The translations under genes were made by a program, and so were the position numbers. Shown here one piece after another: positions 49,659 through 58,300 of a stretch of 64,000 nt of DNA. Source of the stretch: Promicromonospora sp042731755 (GTDB taxonomy: Bacteria; Actinomycetota; Actinomycetes; Actinomycetales; Cellulomonadaceae). The notes under the pieces were generated by a model. It worked only from the letters and a program-made list of their open reading frames with translations. It made no database searches and had not been told where the DNA came from. The DNA lies in contig NZ_JBHWLR010000015.1 of the NCBI RefSeq assembly GCF_042731755.1, positions 1-64,000 on the forward strand. The letters run 5' to 3'. Position 1 is the first letter of the stretch; every line of letters starts with the position of its first letter.

Positions 49659-51524
49659 ATGGCACGCGCAGTAGGTATCGACCTCGGTACGACGAACTCG
49701 GTGGTGGCAGTCCTCGAGGGCGGGGAGCCCACCGTCATCGCCAACGCGGAGGGCTCGCGGACCACCCCCTCGGTGGTCGCGTTCTCCAAGACGGGCGAGG
49801 TCCTGGTCGGTGAGGTCGCCAAGCGGCAGGCCGTCACCAACGTGGACCGCACCATCTCCTCGGTCAAGCGCCACATGGGCACGGACTGGACCGTCGACAT
49901 CGACGACAAGAAGTACACCGCGCAGGAGATCTCGGCCCGCATCCTGGGCAAGCTCAAGCGCGACGCCGAGGAGTACCTGGGCGAGCCCGTCACCGAGGCC
50001 GTCATCACGGTCCCGGCGTACTTCAACGACGCCGAGCGTCAGGCGACCAAGGACGCCGGCCAGATCGCCGGCCTGGACGTCAAGCGCATCGTCAACGAGC
50101 CCACCGCGGCCGCGCTCGCCTACGGCCTGGAGAAGGGCAAGGAGGACGAGCTCATCCTGGTCTTCGACCTCGGTGGCGGCACGTTCGACGTCTCCCTCCT
50201 CGAGGTGGGCAAGGACGAGGACGACTTCTCGACCATCCAGGTGCGCGCCACCTCCGGCGACAACCGCCTCGGTGGTGACGACTGGGACCAGCGCGTCGTG
50301 GAGCACCTCATCAAGCAGGTGAAGAACTCCTCGGGCGTCGACCTGTCGAAGGACAAGATCGCCCTGCAGCGCCTCCGTGAGGCCGCTGAGCAGGCCAAGA
50401 AGGAGCTCTCGTCCGCGACGAGCACCAACATCTCGATGCAGTACCTCTCGATGAGCGAGAACGGCCCCATCCACCTGGACGAGAAGCTCACGCGGGCTCA
50501 GTTCCAGCAGATGACGCAGGACCTCATCGACCGCACCAAGGCGCCGTTCCACGCCGTGATCCGCGACGCCGGCATCTCGGTCTCCGACATCGACCACGTG
50601 GTGCTCGTGGGTGGCTCCACCCGCATGCCCGCCGTGACCGAGGTCGTCAAGGAGCTCACCGGTGGCCGCGAGCCCAACAAGGGCGTGAACCCGGACGAGG
50701 TCGTCGCCGTCGGCGCCGTGCTGCAGGCCGGCGTCATCTCCGGTGACCGCAAGGACGTCCTGCTGATCGACGTCACCCCGCTGTCCCTCGGTATCGAGAC
50801 CAAGGGTGGCGTGATGACCAAGCTCATCGAGCGCAACACCGCGATCCCGACCAAGCGCAGCGAGGTCTTCTCCACGGCGGACGACAACCAGCCGTCCGTG
50901 GCGATCCAGGTGTTCCAGGGCGAGCGCGAGTTCACCCGTGACAACAAGCCGCTGGGCGTCTTCGAGCTCACCGGCATCGCGCCGGCCCCGCGCGGCGTGC
51001 CGCAGATCGAGGTCACGTTCGACATCGACGCGAACGGCATCGTGCACGTGTCCGCCAAGGACCGCGGCACGGGCATGGAGCAGTCGATGAAGATCACGGG
51101 CGGCTCCGCGCTCCCCAAGGACGACATCGACCGCATGGTCAAGGACGCCGAGCTGCACGCCGAGGAGGACAAGAAGCGGCGCGAGGAGGCGGACACCCGC
51201 AACCAGGCCGAGGCCTTCGCGTACTCCATGGAGAAGCAGATCGCGGACAACCGCGACAAGCTCCCGGCCGAGGTCGTCACCGAGGTCGAGGCCGACATCG
51301 CCGCCGTGAAGGCCGCGCTCGAGGCCGAGGACGCCGACGCCGTGAAGAGCTCGTACGAGAAGCTCGGCGCGTCGTCGCAGAAGATCGGCGAGGCGCTGTA
51401 CGCGGCCGAGCAGCCCGCGGCGCAGGGTGCCGAGGGCAATCCGCAGCCGGCGAACGCCCAGTCCGCCAAGGACGAGGACGTCGTCGACGCCGAGATCGTG
51501 GACGACGAGGACGAGCGCAAGTGA
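49659..51524 (+). CDS. dnaK: Chaperone protein DnaK (Hsp70)
   Basis: The 621-residue Hsp70 begins MARAVGIDLGTTNSVVAVLEGGEP and contains VKRHMGTDW, AVITVPAYFNDAERQATKDAG, the VFDLGGGTFDVSLLE phosphate loop, VVLVGGSTRMPAV and the substrate-domain DVTPLSLGIETKGGV, ending in an acidic DEDVVDAEIVDDEDERK tail. GAAGGAAGG is the ribosome site. It is the first gene of dnaK-grpE-dnaJ-hspR and refolds proteins with GrpE and DnaJ. The two HAIR boxes give heat-inducible repression. Confidence 0.98.
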   Translation: MARAVGIDLGTTNSVVAVLEGGEPTVIANAEGSRTTPSVVAFSKTGEVLVGEVAKRQAVTNVDRTISSVKRHMGTDWTVDIDDKKYTAQEISARILGKLKRDAEEYLGEPVTEAVITVPAYFNDAERQATKDAGQIAGLDVKRIVNEPTAAALAYGLEKGKEDELILVFDLGGGTFDVSLLEVGKDEDDFSTIQVRATSGDNRLGGDDWDQRVVEHLIKQVKNSSGVDLSKDKIALQRLREAAEQAKKELSSATSTNISMQYLSMSENGPIHLDEKLTRAQFQQMTQDLIDRTKAPFHAVIRDAGISVSDIDHVVLVGGSTRMPAVTEVVKELTGGREPNKGVNPDEVVAVGAVLQAGVISGDRKDVLLIDVTPLSLGIETKGGVMTKLIERNTAIPTKRSEVFSTADDNQPSVAIQVFQGEREFTRDNKPLGVFELTGIAPAPRGVPQIEVTFDIDANGIVHVSAKDRGTGMEQSMKITGGSALPKDDIDRMVKDAELHAEEDKKRREEADTRNQAEAFAYSMEKQIADNRDKLPAEVVTEVEADIAAVKAALEAEDADAVKSSYEKLGASSQKIGEALYAAEQPAAQGAEGNPQPANAQSAKDEDVVDAEIVDDEDERK

Positions 51525-52192
51525 CGGACGAGCACCAGCAGGGACCCCCCGAGCCCGAGGGCTCGGGGGAGCACCCCTTCCAGTTCACGGACAAGCGCAA
51601 GGTGAACGCCTCCGGCGACGAGGCGCGCCCGGCCGAGCCCGCTCCGGCGGACGACGCCGCCGCGGCGGACGACTCCGCCGCGGCCCCCGCCCAGGGGGAC
51701 GCGTCTGGCGACCCGCTGGCCGGGCTCGACTTCGAGCCCTCCGGTGACGCCGCCGAGGCGTCCGCGGTCCTCAAGGCCAAGGCCGAGGCGGCGGAGCACC
51801 TGGACGCGCTGCAGCGCGAGCGGGCCAGCTTCACGAACTACCGCAACCGGGCGCTGCGCGACCAGGACGCCGCGCGCGACCGGGGCGTGCAGGACGTGCT
51901 GGCGGCGCTGCTGCCCGTGCTCGACGACGTCGAGCGCGCGAAGCAGCACGGCGAGCTGAGCGGTCCCATGGCGGCGATCGCGGAGAAGCTCGACCAGAGC
52001 CTGCAGAAGTTCGGCGTCGAGCGGTTCGGCAAGGTGGGGGAGGAGTTCGACCCCACCCTGCACGAGGCGCTCATGCACTCGACCGACGCGGACGCGACGG
52101 CCGCCACGGTGAACCTCGTGGTGGAGCCCGGGTACAAGATCGGCGACAAGGTGGTCCGGGCGGCGCGCGTAGGCGTCGTCGGGCCCGAGTAG
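51521..52192 (+). CDS. grpE: Nucleotide exchange factor GrpE
   Basis: The 223-residue protein has an acidic, disordered N-terminal third (EPAPADDAAAADDSAAAP), the GrpE helical coil (EAAEHLDALQRERASFTNYRNRALRDQDAARDRGVQDVLAALLPVLDDVERAKQHGEL) and the beta-domain VGEEFDPTLHEALMHSTDADATAATVNLVVEPGYKIGDKVVRAARVGVV. The GTG start overlaps the dnaK stop (GTGA). It exchanges ADP for ATP on DnaK. Confidence 0.97.
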   Translation: MTDEHQQGPPEPEGSGEHPFQFTDKRKVNASGDEARPAEPAPADDAAAADDSAAAPAQGDASGDPLAGLDFEPSGDAAEASAVLKAKAEAAEHLDALQRERASFTNYRNRALRDQDAARDRGVQDVLAALLPVLDDVERAKQHGELSGPMAAIAEKLDQSLQKFGVERFGKVGEEFDPTLHEALMHSTDADATAATVNLVVEPGYKIGDKVVRAARVGVVGPE

Positions 52193-52207
52193 TCCTGGTC
52201 CCGGCGG

Positions 52208-52237
52208 CCGGGCCCGACCCTGAGGGGGCGGGCCCGG
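52208..52237 (+). promoter_or_regulatory. Intercistronic hairpin between grpE and dnaJ
   Basis: CCGGGCCCG, a 12-base loop and CGGGCCCGG make a perfect 9 bp stem in the 75-base gap between grpE and dnaJ. It may reduce read-through or set mRNA ends so that dnaJ is made less than dnaK and grpE. Confidence 0.5.
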
Positions 52238-52267
52238 CTTCCGGGCCACAGTGCGGAAGGAGGTGCC

Positions 52268-53278
52268 ATGACCGGTCAGGACTGGATGGAGAAGGACTTC
52301 TACGCCGTGCTGGGCGTGTCCAAGGACGCCGACGACGCGGCCGTCAAGAAGGCCTACCGCAAGCTCGCGCGCCAGTACCACCCCGACCAGAACCAGGGGA
52401 ACGCCGCGGCGGAGTCCAAGTTCAAGGAGATCGGCGAGGCCTACGCGGTGCTCTCCGACGCGGAGCAGCGCCGCCAGTACGACGCGGTGCGCGCCATGGC
52501 GGGCGGCGCCCGCTTCTCGGCGGGTGCCGGCGGTGCCGGGGCCGGCGGGTTCGAGGACATCATGGGCGCCATGTTCGGCGGCGCCCAGGGCACGGGCGGC
52601 CGGGGCGGGCCGCGCGTCCGCTACCCGCAGGGCGGGAACGGCGGCTTCGAGGACATCCTCGGCTCCATGTTCGGCGCCGGCGCAGGCCGAACGGCCTACG
52701 GCGCGGGAACCACCGGATACACGACCCCGACCCCGGGCGCGGACGTCGTCGCCCAGGTCACGCTGCCGTTCCGGGCAGCCGTGGAGGGTACGACGGCGGA
52801 GCTCGAGGTCAACGGCCGCACCATCACGGCCCGGATCCCCGCGGGGATCAACGACGGCAAGAAGATCCGGCTGCGCGGCAAGGGCCGGCCCGGGGTGGCC
52901 GGCGGTCCGGCGGGCGACCTCGTGGTCACCGTGCACGTCACGCCCCACCCGGTCTGGACGCTGGACGGCGTGGACCTGCGCATGACCGTGCCCGTCACGT
53001 TCGCGGAGGCGGCGCTCGGCACCACGCTGGAGGTGCCCACCCTGGACGGCGCCACCGTGCGGCTCAAGGTGCCCGCGGGCACGCCGTCGGGCCGGGTGCT
53101 GCGCGTCAAGGGCCGTGGCGTGCGGACGGCGAACGCGACCGGTGACCTGCTCTTCACCGTGCAGGTGGCCGTGCCGCAGAAGCTCAGCAAGAAGGCCAGG
53201 CAGGCGCTGGAGACGTTCGCCGCCGAGAGCGACGGCGAGGACGTGCGCGCCGGGCTGGCCGCGCGGGCGGCGGAATGA
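52268..53278 (+). CDS. dnaJ: DnaJ-type J-domain co-chaperone without zinc finger
   Basis: The 336-residue protein has a J domain with DFYAVLGVSKDADDAAVKKAYRKLARQYHPDQN (HPD), a Gly/Phe-rich linker with two FEDI.G.MFG motifs, and the DnaJ C-terminal beta-sandwich (VTLPFRAAVEGTTAELEVNGRTITARIPAGINDGKKIRLRGKG...). It contains no cysteine, so the usual CxxCxGxG zinc domain is absent, as in CbpA/type II members. It still stimulates DnaK through the HPD motif. It lies in the standard dnaJ place of the HspR operon. Confidence 0.95.
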   Translation: MTGQDWMEKDFYAVLGVSKDADDAAVKKAYRKLARQYHPDQNQGNAAAESKFKEIGEAYAVLSDAEQRRQYDAVRAMAGGARFSAGAGGAGAGGFEDIMGAMFGGAQGTGGRGGPRVRYPQGGNGGFEDILGSMFGAGAGRTAYGAGTTGYTTPTPGADVVAQVTLPFRAAVEGTTAELEVNGRTITARIPAGINDGKKIRLRGKGRPGVAGGPAGDLVVTVHVTPHPVWTLDGVDLRMTVPVTFAEAALGTTLEVPTLDGATVRLKVPAGTPSGRVLRVKGRGVRTANATGDLLFTVQVAVPQKLSKKARQALETFAAESDGEDVRAGLAARAAE

Positions 53279-53367
53279 CGACCGGTGCGGTGGGGCGGCT
53301 GCCCTGCCGCACCGGGTTCGGCTAACCTGCCCGCACCAACAGTGCAAAACAGACTTGGGAGGTGCGC

Positions 53368-53820
53368 ATGGTCGACGACGACACACCCGTGCTCACCGTG
53401 TCCAAGGCCGCCGAGCTCGCGGGCATGCACCCGCAGACGCTGCGGCAGTACGACCGGCTCGGCCTGGTGGTGCCCCGGCGTACGCGCGGCCGCGGCCGCC
53501 GGTACTCGCGGCGCGACATCGCACGCCTGCTCCAGGTCCAGCGGCTCGCCCAGGGCGAGGGCATCAACCTCGCCGGGATCAAGCGGATCCTCGACCTGGA
53601 GGCGCACGTCTCCGTCCTGGAGGAGCGCCTCGGCGACCTGCTGATGCGGGTCCAGGAGGAGGGGCGCGTGTTCGCCGCCGGGCCGGCCGCGGGCGACGTC
53701 GTGGTGGTCCAGCGTGGTCAGCGCGTCCGCAGCGCGGCGGTGCGCGTCGACCTGGAGCACCGTGCCGCCGGCGGGGGCGCCGTGGTGCTCTGGCGGCCGG
53801 CCCCGCGGCGCGAGGAGTGA
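53368..53820 (+). CDS. hspR: MerR family heat shock regulator HspR
   Basis: The 150-residue repressor has the HspR helix-turn-helix VLTVSKAAELAGMHPQTLRQYDRLGLVVPRRTRGRGRRYSRRDIARLLQVQRLAQGEGINLAGIKRIL and a short coiled-coil with EAHVSVLEERLGDLL. The ATG at 53368 follows TTGGGAGG. It binds the two HAIR boxes before dnaK together with DnaK and so forms the feedback loop of the operon. The C-terminal part is Arg-rich and variable. Confidence 0.95.
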   Translation: MVDDDTPVLTVSKAAELAGMHPQTLRQYDRLGLVVPRRTRGRGRRYSRRDIARLLQVQRLAQGEGINLAGIKRILDLEAHVSVLEERLGDLLMRVQEEGRVFAAGPAAGDVVVVQRGQRVRSAAVRVDLEHRAAGGGAVVLWRPAPRREE

Positions 53821-53855
53821 CCGCTTCCTCGGTGCGCGGCTGATTTCAGCAATGC

Positions 53856-53950
53856 CATTCTTTCGTTAATCAAGAATGCACGCCCGAGTATAGGTAAGGC
53901 ATTCCTTGCTCTACGCGATCCGCCATTTCGGAATACGATCGGTGTATTCC
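53856..53950 (+). promoter_or_regulatory. AT-rich control region with two inverted repeats before the DUF1540 gene
   Basis: CATTCTT (53856-53862), nine bases, AAGAATG (53872-53878) is one inverted repeat; GGAATAC (53930-53936), seven bases, GTATTCC (53944-53950) is another. Both arms are perfect, and between them lies TATAGGTAAGGCATTCCTTGC, partly like an actinobacterial iron box. The region is much more AT-rich than its surroundings and ends 33 bases before the ATG. Confidence 0.6.
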
Positions 53951-53983
53951 GCAGGAGTGACGCACCGAGCGAGGAGAGATGCC

Positions 53984-54310
53984 ATGAGCACGCTGATGGA
54001 AATGCCCGAGGTCGTCGAGTGCTCGATCGACGGCTGCGGGTACAACCACGAGCACGGCTGCCACGCCGGCGCCGTCACCATCGGAGGGCACGCGGGCGAC
54101 GCCGCCTGTGCCACGTTCATCCCCCTGAGCACCAAGGGCGGCCTGGAGAAGGTGATCGCCCACGTCGGCGCCTGCCAGCGCGCGGAGTGCGCCCACAACG
54201 ACCACCTGGAGTGCAACGCGACGTCGATCCGCGTGGGACCGGGCCCCGAGGACCCGGGCCACGCCGACTGCCTCACCTTCGAGCCGAACGGCGCAGCGCA
54301 GCAGGTCTGA
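53984..54310 (+). CDS. DUF1540 domain protein, two Cys-rich repeats
   Basis: The 108-residue protein has two copies of the DUF1540 pattern: VECSIDGCGYNHEHGCHAGAVTIGG...ACATFIP and CQRAECAHNDHLECNATSIRVGPG...DCLTFEP, each with four regularly spaced Cys. DUF1540 is a small putative metal-binding fold of unknown function, found from clostridia to actinobacteria. GAGGAG lies seven bases before the ATG. The unusual AT-rich upstream region with two inverted repeats suggests tight regulation, for example by a metal or stress regulator. Confidence 0.85.
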   Translation: MSTLMEMPEVVECSIDGCGYNHEHGCHAGAVTIGGHAGDAACATFIPLSTKGGLEKVIAHVGACQRAECAHNDHLECNATSIRVGPGPEDPGHADCLTFEPNGAAQQV

Positions 54311-54327
54311 GTACGTCAGGCAGGGCC

Positions 54328-54365
54328 GAGGGTCCGGGTGCTCGTCGTCGAGCACCCGGACCCTC
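54328..54365. terminator. Bidirectional terminator hairpin
   Basis: GAGGGTCCGGGTGCTCG, a TCGT loop and CGAGCACCCGGACCCTC form a perfect 17 bp stem between two convergent genes (DUF1540 and the GGDEF-like gene, whose stop codon it touches). It can terminate in both directions. Confidence 0.85.
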
Positions 54366-55131
54366 AGCGCGCCAGGTGGTCCAGGAGGAGCAGGGCGTCG
54401 CCGTGCGTCCCGGGGAGCCGCTCGACCCACACCCGGGTCGGGCGGCGCACCTCTGTCGTCAGGCCGAGCACCTCGGCGTTGCGCTCCACGACGCGGCGCA
54501 GCGACTGGCCGAGCTCCGCCGTCGTCGGACCGCGCTCGCACAGCACCACGAACGTGCCGTCGCCCACGGCGGCCATCGGGTGGCCCTCGCCGAACACCTG
54601 GTGCAGGGTGCGGCCGATCGCGGCGGAGCGCGCCAGGCGCTGCCAGGTGTCGAGGTTCTCCAGGCCCACGTCGAGCACCAGCAGGCAGTGGGACTCGCCC
54701 GCGGTCGAGCCGGTGCGCTGGGCCACGCCGTAGGTCTCGCGCAGCCGCTCGCCCAGGTACTCACCCGTGGGCAGACCGGTCGAGGGGTCGTGCGTGGCGA
54801 TCTGGTAGGGCACGCGCTCGCGCTCCCCGACCCAGCCGATCGCCGCGGCGCGCAGCGCGCCGACGTCCGTGGGGCGCCCGAAGGCGGCGTAGAGGCAGGC
54901 GACGTCGTCCAGGGCCTCGGTGATCCCGGCACCCACACCGGCGCGCGCCGCACCGAGCCGCTCGGCCGGCGCGATCACGCCACGGCCCTCGGCCAGTGCC
55001 TCTGCTAGCGCTTCTGCGGCGGGGTGCTCCCAGTCGTTCGGCCGGATCCATACCGACGCCAGACTCGTAGCGCGCCACCGCTCGCGCAGGTCGTGCACAC
55101 GCACCCGCGCCTCCTGCTGTGCCTCGCTCAT
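54364..55131 (-). CDS. Degenerate GGDEF-domain protein
   Basis: The 255-residue protein has a helical N-terminal half and a C-terminal half with the GGDEF-domain pattern ATHDPSTGLPTGEYLGERLRE (compare D.LTGL.NR), LLVLDVGLENLD, and MAAVGDGTFVVLCE where active cyclases have RxGGDEF. The catalytic motif reads VGDGTF, so the two acidic metal/GTP residues are not both present and cyclase activity is doubtful; it may be a c-di-GMP sensor or a regulatory domain. The start MSEAQQEARV at 55131 is chosen; 55161 is possible. Confidence 0.75.
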   Translation of the reverse strand: MSEAQQEARVRVHDLRERWRATSLASVWIRPNDWEHPAAEALAEALAEGRGVIAPAERLGAARAGVGAGITEALDDVACLYAAFGRPTDVGALRAAAIGWVGERERVPYQIATHDPSTGLPTGEYLGERLRETYGVAQRTGSTAGESHCLLVLDVGLENLDTWQRLARSAAIGRTLHQVFGEGHPMAAVGDGTFVVLCERGPTTAELGQSLRRVVERNAEVLGLTTEVRRPTRVWVERLPGTHGDALLLLDHLAR

Positions 55132-55312
55132 ACTGATGGGACCCTCACGGGGATACATCATGACGCACCTTCGGAGGTGACGTGCCGGACTTCACCCGGG
55201 CATCACCCCGGAATCTGGAATTCCACCCCCTAAATCTTGCGCCTGGCTCTATAGTCTTGGCAGGACGGCGACAGTCAACGGCAGCGCGACCACCGCGAGA
55301 GTCTGGGTAGAC

Positions 55313-58300
55313 GTGAGGCAAGTCGAGAGCAGCACAGGGGAAACCCCTAGCGACGCGGAACTGATCCTGCAGGTCAGGTCAGGTGACCGCGATGCTTTTG
55401 GCGTGCTCTACGAGCGTCACTCGGCCGCCGCTCGCGCCCTCGCCCGCCAGTACGTCCCGGCCGCCGACGCGGAGGATGTCGTCGCCGACGCGTTCAGCAA
55501 GCTGTTCGAGATGCTGCGCCGCGGGGTCGGCCCCGACGCCGGGTTCCGCCCGTACCTGTACACGATGGTCCGCCACCGGTCGTTCGACGTGTCGCGCGGC
55601 GCCGCGCGCACCCGACCGAGCACCGACGACGAGATCGAGTCCGTCCTCGGCCGGGTGGCCTCGAAGGACGACCCGGCGCTCGAGGGCTTCGAGCGCAGCG
55701 TGATCGCCAAGGCCTACGTCGACCTGCCGGAGCGGTGGCGCGAGGTCCTCTGGTACGTGCTCGTGGACGAGCTCAAGCCGGCCCAGGTCGCGCCCGTGCT
55801 CGGGCTCAGCCCCAACGGCGTGTCCGCCCTGCTCTACCGCGCCAAGGAGGCGCTGCGGGCCGGGTACCTCCAGCAGCACCTGACGCACGCGCCGTCCGAC
55901 ACCTGCCGCACCGTCAACCCGCTGCTCGGCGGGTACGTGCGGGCGAGCCTGTCCAAGCGCGAGACCACCAAGATCGACGAGCACCTGTCCACCTGCGCCA
56001 CGTGCAGCGCCCTCGTGCTCGAGCTGCACGACGTGGCGCACGGCATGAAGACCGTCATCGCCCCGCTGGTGCTGGGCGCGGGCGGCCTCGCCCTGGTCGG
56101 TGCCGGCGCCCCGATCGGCGGCATGGTCGTCGCCGCGAAGGCCGGCGCGGGCGCGGCGGCCGGTGGCGCGCACTCCGCCTCCGCCATGAGCGCGGCGTCG
56201 AGCGGCTCGTTCTCCGGCGCGGTGTCGTCCGCCGTCTCCACCACCGCGGGCGCCGTCGCGTCGGCCGCAGCCGCCGCGACGGGTGGCAGCGTGGCCGCGG
56301 GCGCGCTCGCCGTCGCCGCCGTCGGCCTGGTCGCGGCGCTGCAGATCACGGCGCCGCCCGAGGCGGACACGCTGATCGACACGGTGATCGCCACCAACGA
56401 CGGCCGGGAGCTGCCGGGCGGCGGCTCCGCCGAGGAGGTCAAGGGCGGCAACCCCGTGCTGCCGACCGACGTCGTGCCCAACGAGAACACCGCGTACATC
56501 GAGGTCGACTACGCGGACGCCGCGCAGCCGCTGGCACCCCGGCAGAGCCAGAACCTGTCGTTCACCGTGGAGAACACGGGCGCCGCCGACGCGACCGGCG
56601 CCCAGCTCGAGGTCACGCTCCCGAACGGGCTCAGCGCCGCGAAGCCGGAGGGCTCCTTCGGGACGGGGATCGGCGGCCGCCTGATCTCCAGCAGTGCGCC
56701 GCCCACCGCCGAGGCCACGCCGACGCCCGTCGCGACCGGTGGCACGTCGTCGGAGGCGAAGGCCGACGCCTCGGCGGGCTCGTCCACCAGCGAGATCGAG
56801 ATGCCGACGTCGCCGAGCGCGTCGCCCAGCGCGCCCACCACCGAGGGCTCCGTCCCGGTCGAGGCCCCGGTCGGCTGCACGCCGACCGAGCGGGCCAACG
56901 TCGTGCTCTGCTCGATCGGCGAGCTCGCCCAGGGCGCGACGCGCAGCGTGGTCGTGCCGGTGCAGGCCAACGCCGGCGGTGACTACCCGGTGAGCGCCAA
57001 GGTCTGGGCCGACGGCCTCCAGGCGATGAACGTCGACCTGCCGAGCCGCACGGTCGCGGCGTTCGGCCCGGAGCTGTCCGCGCAGACCCGGGACGTCTCG
57101 CTGTCCAGCCCGGGCAGCGCGCCGCTGCCCGTCACGCTGGTCAGCACCGGTGACCGCACGGTCGGTCCTGGCTGGGCCGTCGCCGTGTCCCTGCCCGACG
57201 GCGTCAAGCCGGCGTCGGAGCAGGCGCAGCTCTCGTGCGGGGCCGGTGACCTGCCGAACTCCTGGCTGTGCTCGCCGATCTCCGGGTCCTACCTGTCGTC
57301 GTCGCAGATCGAGCCGGACGGCGCTGTCGACGTGTCGCTGAACGTGACCACCGCGGCGTCGTCCACGGCGCAGCCCGCCGAGCTGGGCGTGGCGAACGTC
57401 CGGCCGGTCCTCGCCGGCAGCGCACGTTCCGCCTCGGCCACGCTGGTCGCCACCTCGGCCTGGGCCAACGCCGGTGCCGGCGTGGGCACCGTCACCGCGT
57501 CCTGCCTCGCCACCGGCGGGGTCGACAAGGCCGACGCCGCCGTGATCGGCAGCTACACCAACACGACCCAGCGCGTCGTGCGCGTCGCCCTCGAGGCGGC
57601 CGGCAGCCGCGAGTCCACGGGCAAGGACGTGGCGCCCGGCGAGTCCGCCCGGGTCACGGTGCACGACGGCCTGCGCGTTCCGGCCGGCCAGGCCACGTTC
57701 GTGCTGACCACGGCCGTGGACGGCAACACCTACGAGACCCGCGTCGCCGCCGGTGACCACCGTTCGGTGGACTGCTACCAGCCCGCGTGGGACACCACGA
57801 CGAGCGTGCAGACCGTCAACTCGGGCGGCACCGTGGCCGTCCAGGGCACGATCACCAACAAGACGAACGAGTCGATGTCGGCCGTCATGTCCGTGCCCGT
57901 GGGCGAGGACACGCTCAAGACCGTCAAGCTGCCCGTCGCGGCCGGCGGCTCGGTGGACCTCTCCGTGAACACCGAGCGCACGCACATGCCGGCGGGCGAC
58001 GTAACGTTCCACCTCTCCCGCGAGGTCGCGGACTCCGACGGCGACCTCGCCGACGCGTCGAGCACGCCCGCCAACAACCCGACGCAGTCCTTCGCCGCCG
58101 CCCAGATCCAGCCTGCGGCGGGCGAGCGGACCATGGCGGCCGAGTCCTGCGTGTTCGACGCCGAGAAGGACCACTCGGTGCAGACCTTCCAGGTCACGGC
58201 GGACAACACGGCCTCGACCCTGCCCGTGCCGTTCCACGTCGGGGACGTCACCCGGACCGTGCCCGCCGGGCAGACCGAGGTGATCGAGTTCCCGGTGGCC

